The notes under the pieces were generated by a model. That model was not told the DNA's origin. It saw only the letters and a list, made by a program, of their open reading frames with translations, and did no database searches. A stretch of DNA of 18,080 nt from Cyclostephanos tholiformis (Eukaryota > Bacillariophyta > Thalassiosirophyceae > Thalassiosirales > Thalassiosiraceae), in contig JALLPB010000301.1 of assembly GCA_036939975.1 (NCBI GenBank), forward strand, positions 1 to 18,080. Reading direction: 5' to 3'. Positions 9,745 to 16,165 of this stretch are shown here, piece after piece. Made by a program: the position numbers and the translations under genes. How positions within the stretch are numbered: the first letter of the stretch is position 1; every line of letters starts with the position of its first letter.

Positions 9745-9889
9745 GTGAAACATGTTTCATGTTGTGAAGCATGGTTCATGTTAATTTTGGTGAGTGCAAT
9801 ATTGATTCCTAAGTTCACTCTCTACAGATCCAATGTGATTCACATCATAAAGCATGATTCCTCACATCGTAGAGCATGATTCATGATGT
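9745..9889. repeat. Degenerate CATG-centred tandem/palindromic repeat
   Basis: Two 19-bp units, GTGAAACATGTTTCATGTT (9745-9763) and GTGAAGCATGGTTCATGTT (9764-9782), differ at two positions. Related pieces AAAGCATGATTCCTCACATC and AGAGCATGATTCATGATG follow at 9849-9889. Each unit is nearly palindromic about CATG. The surrounding stretch 9350-10058 has no gene I can support. Confidence 0.7.
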
Positions 9890-10058
9890 CTACTGCATTC
9901 AAATAAGGATGACTATAATGAAACATTTCTTGTATTATGAGAGAGTTAATTTTTAAATTGGGTTTTCTGGGTATGCATGGATTTTCATGTTACAAGTCAC
10001 CTGAAATTAGGGTTAGAGAAATAATTAGGTAGACATAGAGTGAAGAAAATAAGACATT

Positions 10059-11197
10059 GGAGCATTCCTAAAAACACAACAAATAAACATAAAAACATAA
10101 ATTTATGTCTTTTTAACCCTATTTTAACCCTATTTTTATGTTTTCTGGTCATAAAAACATAATATGATACTCAATGTCCCCCCCCCATCAAGTAAATTTA
10201 TGTCCAACATAAATCAAAGACATAAAAAAATCATCCCATGGCACATCCACTGTGGCAGTGTTCCCTGCCCTCTCCCACCACCACCAGCCACCCGCAGCCA
10301 TCACCATTACACCCAGACCATCCCCCAACTCTCTAGACATCTGCCATAGTCCCAAATGCTGTTGCTGCACGGATCCCTATGATCCTGCTGCTGTCACCCC
10401 GTGCCTGTGCTTGGGCTTGCTGTGGCAGGATCCCTTGATCATGGTGCCCCAATGGCACCCATCAAAAAATTGAGAGATGGCAGAGTTCAGGTATTGGGTG
10501 ACCGCCGTTTTGTCAATAGACACAACAACCAACCGAAGGTTGGCTGCAGCGGGGGGGGGCATTGGTGATAAGATACAACTGTGGTTAAACGTGTGGGGAG
10601 GCCTTTTTCCTGTCATTTGGTGCAGCAAGTGGGGCAACAAAAAATAGAGAGAGGGAACATGCCTCAGTATGGGGCCGCCATTAGCCAAAACAACACAACA
10701 ATCTACTGAAAACATTACCAGCATTGGGGCGGGATGGTTGCCCATCATAAAAGTGAAATAAAAATATGTCTTTCCCATTTATGTCTCTACCATTGAGTAC
10801 GCAGTATAAACAATTGAAAATGACAAAAATTCTCATAGATGGGAAGGTAAATGTGCTAAATAGACAAATAGTTTTTTGTACAGTTCCTACATAGACTTCG
10901 GTTTTCCATCTCAACACAAAACCCACAAAGGTGCACACAACATGACATCACAATGATGAAGTACGGAAATTTCGACGAACCAAAATCGGCCGGTGTGATA
11001 GGAGTATTGGGTATCTCCTAAATTGTCTTGCAAATAGGAAGACTTCTGTCTTGTCAAATGGGTACCTTATCATAGGAATCACTAAGATCAGATGTTGGGG
11101 GAGGTACGTAGTGATACTCTTTCTTGGAATTCTCTTATACCACATAGTGCACATTCAATGGTACAATAATTTATGTCTTTGTTTTTAGGAATGGTCC
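10059..11197. mobile_element. Non-autonomous TIR DNA transposon candidate, 1139 bp
   Basis: The left end GGAGCATTCCTAAAAACA (10059-10076) matches the reverse complement of the right end, GGACCATTCCTAAAAACA (11180-11197), at 17 of 18 positions. ATT lies directly outside both ends (10056-10058 and 11198-11200), compatible with a 3-bp target duplication. Subterminal AAACATAAA and TTTATGTC motifs recur on both sides (10090-10240 and 10760-10795), another common trait of TIR elements. The interior has only short frames, a CCA-rich stretch (10270-10330) and no transposase motif I recognise, so it would depend on a partner. The superfamily is undecided: a 3-bp duplication fits PIF/Harbinger or CACTA, but the end sequences fit neither firmly. 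Confidence 0.6.
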
Positions 11198-11269
11198 ATT
11201 ATTGAAATTGTATTGCTTAGGTAGGTTTACTCAGTAATTTACGCAGTAGCATTAAAGCCCATTTATTTT

Positions 11270-11436
11270 GTATGCCAGATTCCCACAATTCTTGGCATGA
11301 GTATGCCAGTTTCTTGTACTTTTTCCTAATCCTCAACGTTGCCCTTGAGGAAAATTGTGCGTGTTACATAGAGTAAACAGTTTTGGTGGAAGGAAAAAAT
11401 ATGCCAGAAATAGGGTTAATAAAAAATCTGGCATAC
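11270..11436. mobile_element. MITE-like 167-bp palindromic element
   Basis: GTATGCCAGATT at 11270-11281 is the exact reverse complement of AATCTGGCATAC at 11425-11436. Two further copies of the core lie inside in direct orientation (GTATGCCAGTTT at 11301, ATATGCCAGAAA at 11399). No coding sequence. It starts 73 bases after the end of the larger TIR element. Confidence 0.55.
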
Positions 11437-11580
11437 TTTTTCCAAGCCAGGGCGTGTATACTTAGCTACATATGGGGGAGAATTTTCCCCCAACTTCACA
11501 TAAACTCAACTCTAAGGGTACCTACTACAATATCACTTATTGCACACCTCCTACTATCCTCCCTCTATTAATATCCGCCG

Positions 11581-11821
11581 GGCTGATGGTATTGCCCGTG
11601 ACAGTGCCAGCCCCAAACCGAACAATGAATCTTCATCATGGCACCATGGATGATGCCCCCACGCATTGGTTTGGTTGGAATCAACCTGGGGGGCGAGCAA
11701 TATGGTGGTTTCTGCCAAAACAAAAAAACAATTTTTTTCCTCACAACAAACAACAACTGGCCAGGCTGATGGCATCACCTGTGGCAAAGCCAGCCCCAAA
11801 CTGAACGATGAATCTTCATCA
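11581..11821. repeat. 58-bp direct repeat, two copies 183 bp apart
   Basis: Copies at 11581-11638 and 11764-11821 share GGCTGATGG, GCCAGCCCCAAAC, GAAC and ATGAATCTTCATCA, with about ten substitutions. The 125 bases between are unrelated to either flank. It lies just upstream of the ATP-grasp gene and may be part of a further decayed element. Confidence 0.8.
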
Positions 11822-11927
11822 GCAGTAAAGGAATATCATATCTACTGTTTTTCTTCTTTGTATTTATTATTCACTGCGCAAAAAGTAATGCACCATAAAA
11901 AATAATTGATAATCCATCCAAAGCATC

Positions 11928-13038
11928 ATGTCATCAACAACCAATGTGCTGTCACGTGCGAGGTCATTCATCCTGCTTGTCAATCCATACTCAACAGGAT
12001 GCCTCGTAGCAATGGAAATCGCCAAGAGGGGACATCTGATAATGGCCATGTGGACCAAGGGATTCAATCCCAAGGATTTGACCTACCTAGCCAAAATTGA
12101 CAACGTTGAGCCATGGAGTCTTGATAATTTAATATATGCCATTGGCATGACTGCATCAGTTAAGGCATGCAGCATTGGAAAGCCCAACAATTATTACATG
12201 ATCACCAGATGCATTGCCGGGGGGGAGGCGGGCGTTGACATGGTGGACACACTGAGCAAGAGGCTGGGGATGCTATCGAATGGGATGGAGGACGATTTTA
12301 AGAATCAAAGCAAAAAGAAGGTGCAGGTCAGCTTTAATTAGTGGGCAATGATGTATCTTCAGCCAAATTTTATGTTGTTTCCGTACCATCGATAAATTCA
12401 TTGATTCATGTCTGTGGTGTATAATGATTTTTTCTCAATTTTTTCCATCTCTGCAGCAAAAAATGCGGGGATGAGGGCCATGAGATGGGCGTGTGGATCG
12501 ACATTTGAGGAGGTGGAGGATTTCCTCAAGAGCAAGAGTTTTCTGGTGGTAAGAATGCATCACAGCGTGCATGTATAACAATTGATGTTTCATTTCTTGC
12601 TTCCAGCACAACACCCGCCATGACACTTCCATTACATGATTGTCATTGAAATAATAGGTTTTGAAGACTACGGATTTGGCAGGATCTGATGGGGTCAAAC
12701 TCTGTCATTCCATGAAGGAGGAAAAGGAGCATTGTCAGCATCTCTTGACCATCAAGGCCTTAAACGGGAGTATGTGGTGTATCATGTCGAGGTATGGTGT
12801 GCACAAGACCATGGCCATTTGGGTATACAACAAGCTGCCAAGGAATGGCAGCCAATTTGTCTACTTTGGCATGTGGCCAATTGATCTCGAGAGCAACGAG
12901 GCAAAGTTATTAATCCCATACATGAGAGGGGTGATGGATGCACTCAGAGTGGCCCACGAGATGAGTAAATTGTTGAATAACCAGATGCTCCATGCTGATA
13001 CATACATTGCCTCTCACTCCATTCCCGACCTTCTTTAA
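11928..13038 (+). pseudogene. ATP-grasp ligase homologue, three exons, catalytic end missing
   Basis: Members of this ATP-grasp family use ATP to ligate a carboxylate to an amine; the substrate is unknown. Exon 1, 11928-12326, starts at ATG and reads ILLVNPYSTGCLVAMEIAKR, the N-terminal nucleotide-fold motif, then CIAGGEAGVDMVDTLSKRLG. Exon 2, 12457-12548, gives GMRAMRWACGSTFEEVEDFL. Exon 3, 12658-13038, holds the ATP-binding VLKTTDLAGSDGVKLCHSM, then YGVHKTMAIWVYNKLP and YFGMWPIDLESNEAKLLIPY. Intron 2 (GTAAGA to ATAG, 109 bp) joins cleanly between SFLV and VLK. Intron 1 (130 bp, GTCAGC to TGCAG) does not: the exon 2 frame starts two bases late, so a frameshift is inferred. About 20 residues before YGVHKT, and the metal-binding Glu and Asn segment expected after MDAL, are absent; the protein ends LHADTYIASHSIPDLL. 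I infer an inactive paralogue. Family assignment is from memory of diatom proteins. Confidence 0.65.
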
Positions 13039-13043
13039 ATAAA
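13038..13043 (+). promoter_or_regulatory. Possible polyadenylation signal
   Basis: AATAAA overlaps the TAA stop of the ATP-grasp gene's last exon. Position and motif fit a poly(A) signal, though such a hexamer is common in AT-rich DNA. The stretch 13044-13295 that follows holds no gene I can support. Confidence 0.3.
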
Positions 13044-13295
13044 GGGAAAAAATAATCTACTTTACCACTAACTCTACAGTGTAAATGCTAGGATAGACAA
13101 AAGTCTTTTGATTGCCGTGTCTTACCACAGCAAGGTCGTGGTGGGGCAACAGGGCTGGGCATCTTGGGCGCCAGTTGGTGCTATCGATGCCCGACCCCTT
13201 TGGTATCAGTGCAAAATGGCTGGAACCTTCCCAAACAGCCAGTAAAAAGCTAAGTATGTAGCCTCAGACATATGGGTGTTATCGGAGCCTTAAAT

Positions 13296-14205
13296 TCAAT
13301 CGGGTTTGCGGAGGCACTTATTGGACTTCTTCAGGTTGCCCATGATGGTTGCTTGGTGAGGGTGCTTATGCACGAATTGGTCGAGAGATAGCTGGTGGAT
13401 GTCGGCCAGCTGGCTTGTCTCTGGTTGTGGAGATGCCCTATGCATCCTGTCTTGTTGAATTTGTTGTTCGATGGCCATTATGCCGAGGTTGGTTATGCTT
13501 GGTATTTTGGTATTCAGCCTGTGATGTGTTCGTTTCGCATGCGCCCCCCTGGCTGACTCGATAGCCTTGGCCTTGATGGCCCCATCCATTGCTATTGTCC
13601 AGTATCATTGAGTTTCGAGATTGGATTGTGTTTGTTCGGAAAAGTTTATTTCTAGGAGGAAATGGCTTTCTTCTGGAATCTCCTTGCTAGAGATCGCAAG
13701 ATGGAATGACTGTATTGTATAGAAGTGTGTTGATATATGTCCTTCTGTGAAAGCTCTCCATCCAATGATGTCTTGGTTGGTATTCAGCCTGTGACATGTT
13801 CGTTTTGCACGCGCCCTCCTGGCTGACTCGATAGCTTTGGCCTTGATGGCCGCATCCATTGCTATTGTCCAGTATCATTGAGTTTCGAGATTGGATTGTG
13901 TTAGTTTGGAAAAGTTTATTTCGAGGAGGAAATGGCTTTCTTCTGGAATCTCCTCTGGAGCTACCTCCAAGAGATCTGTGATTTGTTGCAATATCTCTAT
14001 GGCTGTCTTGTTTTGGAGGTGTCCATGCCTTCTGTCGTGAAGTGATATGTTCCAAAAAATCCATTGGGAATGTGTGATCTGGAGAATCTTGGAGATAAAT
14101 TGTTTTTTCCAGTCTTCTCCTTTCAGGTTGTTGTTGCAACATATGTCAGCGCATTTTGCGCTAGGTTGGAAGTGACGTTTATGCTGAGCTGATACCTCTA
14201 GGGCC
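13296..14205 (-). pseudogene. C-terminal part of a retroelement-type protein, tandemly duplicated
   Basis: One frame on the minus strand runs from about 14205 to the stop at 13296-13298, with only two in-frame TGA codons (13875-13877 and 13605-13607). In order it reads WALEVSAQHKRHFQPSAKCA, EDWKKQFISKILQITHSQW, IFWNISLHDRRHGHLQNKT and EEIPEESHFLLEINFS, then LETQ-stop-YWTIAMDAAIKAKA, the duplicated block, and finally NLKKSNKCLRKPD. This pattern (W-x-F/W-RN-type segment, EEIP..FLLE.F, TQ-R-YW, closing RKPD) resembles a C-terminal domain I recall from many diatom proteins annotated as reverse transcriptase-related; this is memory, not a search. Arg is expected at both TGA positions. The 5' part of the gene is absent because element B sequence begins at about 14205. 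Confidence 0.5.
13507..13953 (-). repeat. In-frame 270-bp tandem duplication inside the minus-strand gene
   Basis: Copies at 13507-13683 and 13777-13953 match along about 177 bases at a constant offset of 270, a multiple of three, so the reading frame is kept. Shared coding text on the minus strand is EIPEESHFLLEINFS, TQSNLETQ, the TGA, YWTIAMD and AIKAKAIESAR. The copies differ at about a dozen sites (for example AR-RAR-AKRT against AR-GAH-AKRT). The 90 bases between are not repeated. Confidence 0.85.
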
Positions 14206-14344
14206 CATTTGTTGTCACAGCATAGTCGGCGGCGGCAGGAAGCCGCGTTTTGTGCCCCGAGGAGGGGGAGACAGTTCCGAGAAGCCTTTTCGATCGAGCA
14301 CTGTAGGAATCGAGAAGTGGACGTTCAACACGGGACAGAACTAG

Positions 14345-15238
14345 TATGCAGCGCAATTTGCGCTACATCGCGAGGAAGTCGCGAATTATATTCAACGGAT
14401 GCTGCCCGATGAGGGATATCTGGTGGCACAGACGATTCGAAGTGGGACCAGGCAGTTCATCCCGCTGCCGCCCCCGGTCGACGTGAATGACCCGGACAGA
14501 GACGACCTTGAGGCGATACAAGCCGAGGATGTGAAGACAGTGGCGAAAAGGAGACAGAAGCTGAGGGAATCGCTGTTGAAGGAGTATGCAACGGTGTATG
14601 GCCAATGCTCACAAGGGGTGCGAGACAAGCTGAAGGCGACGAAGAATTGGGAGATGATACAACAGGAGCAGTCGCTCGACCAGCTCATTTTGCAAGTGGA
14701 GAAAATATGTGTGGGATTCAACGACCACAAACAAGATGTGTTCAACCTCGTTCAGGCGCTGAAAACGCTATTCCTCTATGCACAGGGGGAGAAGGAGAGC
14801 GTGGAAGAATATGGTCGGAACTTCAGGAGCCTATGGGACATGGTGGAAGCCTTTGGTGGATCACCGGGAATCCACAAGGGATTGATGGACGCGCTCTTGA
14901 TGCCAGTGACAGGTGGGGGCGGAGTCCCGACGGGGGCACAGCTAAAGAAAGCGGAGGAGGATTCCTGCGAGGCAGTAAAGGCAGCCATGCTCATCAGCGG
15001 AGCTGACCAACGCAGGTACAGGGTCCTGAAAGATGCACTTGCCAACAACTACTTGCTGGGCAACGACCAATACCCCGACACATACGACAAGGCTTTCCAT
15101 GTTCTGGCGAACTATCAGGTGACGCGGTCTGGGCTGGCGTATAGAACAAACCCGGACAATACGGGGGTGGCGTTCCTTCAACGGGGTGGACTTGGAGGCC
15201 GAGGCGGACGTGGGGGACACGGAGGCCAAGGAGAGTGA
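14345..15238 (+). CDS. gag: Element B gag
   Basis: Gag of the copia element, expected to assemble the virus-like particle in the cytoplasm. The first in-frame ATG is at 14399, but the frame is open back to 14345 and reads YAAQFALHREEVANYIQR just before that ATG, which looks like genuine coding sequence, so translation probably began further upstream. In the next frame, 14221-14343 gives a basic Arg-rich stretch ending EVDVQHGTEL, a likely N-terminus joined by a one-base frameshift near 14341. The body holds DEGYLVAQTIRSGTRQFIPL, YGQCSQGVRDKLKATKNWE, YAQGEKESVEEYGRNFRSLW and ISGADQRRYRVLKDALANNY. The C-terminus is Gly/Arg-rich (GGLGGRGGRGGHGG), a plausible RNA-binding tail. It stops at TGA 15236-15238, but the same frame continues directly into the zinc knuckle. 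Confidence 0.85.
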   Translation, partial: YAAQFALHREEVANYIQRMLPDEGYLVAQTIRSGTRQFIPLPPPVDVNDPDRDDLEAIQAEDVKTVAKRRQKLRESLLKEYATVYGQCSQGVRDKLKATKNWEMIQQEQSLDQLILQVEKICVGFNDHKQDVFNLVQALKTLFLYAQGEKESVEEYGRNFRSLWDMVEAFGGSPGIHKGLMDALLMPVTGGGGVPTGAQLKKAEEDSCEAVKAAMLISGADQRRYRVLKDALANNYLLGNDQYPDTYDKAFHVLANYQVTRSGLAYRTNPDNTGVAFLQRGGLGGRGGRGGHGGQGE

Positions 15239-16165
15239 AAGGACGGGGACAAGGCCGAAGGAAGCGACGAGGTGAGCACCATGTCGGGCAAGAGTTCCTC
15301 CGGAAGTGGCGGACAAACAAACAGCAAGGGAGAGTCCCACTGCTTCAACTGTGGGTCTCCTAGCCACTGGGCTTACGAATGTCCTCAGCTGAGCGGCGAG
15401 CAGCAGGCGCAGCTGCACATGAATCAGGAGGCGCAAGATGACACGGGGGATGAGCAAACAGGTGAAGAGGAGCACCAGTTGATGCACGTGGCCTTCAGCC
15501 AAGGTGGAGAGTTGCCCGATGACCGTGCATATCTGGACGGATGCTCCACAGTGATGGCGTTCAAGAGCAAGAGGTTTCTGGAGAACCTATGCCAGGTAAA
15601 AGGGGGAATCAAGATCAATTGTAATGCCGGAGCGGTGACGACAGATATAAAGGGCGACTTTGGTGGGATGAGTGTATGGTATCTCCCAGATGGGATCGCG
15701 AACATATTCTCAATGAACGAGCTGGAGAAGCTCTACAGGATCACATACGACAGCTGGGAGGGTTTCTACATGGTGCACACCCCACGGGGAGAGGTGCATT
15801 TCCACAAGGACGAGCAGGGGCTACCCTACATTGACCTGACCAAGTCACGTCATGAAGCCACGAGGATGCTCATGCAGCTGGCAGAAACGAAGGAGTTGGG
15901 GGGCCAAGAGGTGACCGAGGCCGGATCATCATTCGTACAGACGGTGCGTGGCAACTACGAAGGTTACACAAGGCGGGAAGTGGTACGTGCCAAGGAGGCA
16001 CGTCGAGCGCAAGCAATGCTCGGGAACCCAAGCGAGAAGGACTTTCGAGGAATGGTGAGCAGCAATATGATAGAGAACTGTTCGATCTCAGCATCCGATG
16101 TGTCTAACGCTCACGCCATCTTCGGGCCGGACCTGGCAAGTGTGAGGGGGAAGACAGTGCGGTGA
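15239..16165 (+). CDS. Element B zinc knuckle and aspartic protease region
   Basis: This continues the gag frame without any shift; the first ATG is at 15272. At 15341-15382 lies CFNCGSPSHWAYEC, an exact C-x2-C-x4-H-x4-C nucleocapsid knuckle. The protease follows: AYLDGCSTVMAFKSKRFLE has the putative catalytic Asp at 15536-15538, but the next residues are Gly-Cys where most retropepsins have Ser/Thr-Gly. Downstream blocks are IKINCNAGAVTTDIKGDFGG, VWYLPDGIANIFSMNELEKL and GEVHFHKDEQGLPYIDL. The end, RRAQAMLGNPSEKDFRGMVS and ASVRGKTVR, is the pre-integrase (GAG_pre-integrase-like) segment. It stops at TGA 16163-16165, after which the frame stays open to the window edge. Product role: cleavage of the polyprotein. 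Confidence 0.8.
   Translation, partial: KDGDKAEGSDEVSTMSGKSSSGSGGQTNSKGESHCFNCGSPSHWAYECPQLSGEQQAQLHMNQEAQDDTGDEQTGEEEHQLMHVAFSQGGELPDDRAYLDGCSTVMAFKSKRFLENLCQVKGGIKINCNAGAVTTDIKGDFGGMSVWYLPDGIANIFSMNELEKLYRITYDSWEGFYMVHTPRGEVHFHKDEQGLPYIDLTKSRHEATRMLMQLAETKELGGQEVTEAGSSFVQTVRGNYEGYTRREVVRAKEARRAQAMLGNPSEKDFRGMVSSNMIENCSISASDVSNAHAIFGPDLASVRGKTVR

Noticed and set aside
10377..10778. 133-codon minus-strand frame inside the TIR element
   Set aside because: Low-complexity His/Pro/Met-rich text without motifs; more likely a chance frame than a transposase.
13201..13212. TGGTATCAGTGC, similar to the initiator-tRNA primer binding site of plant copia elements
   Set aside because: It is about 1 kb from gag with another gene in between, and the preceding bases do not end in CA as an LTR would.
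14942..15502. Long minus-strand frame opposite gag and the zinc knuckle (and similar ones opposite integrase, 16189-17461)
   Set aside because: Shadows of the strongly biased plus-strand copia frame; no domain recognised.
15236..16165. UGA reassigned to an amino acid in this organism
   Set aside because: UGA ends proteins at natural C-termini elsewhere (13296-13298 after RKPD; 5792-5794 after gag A), and Trp is encoded by TGG throughout.
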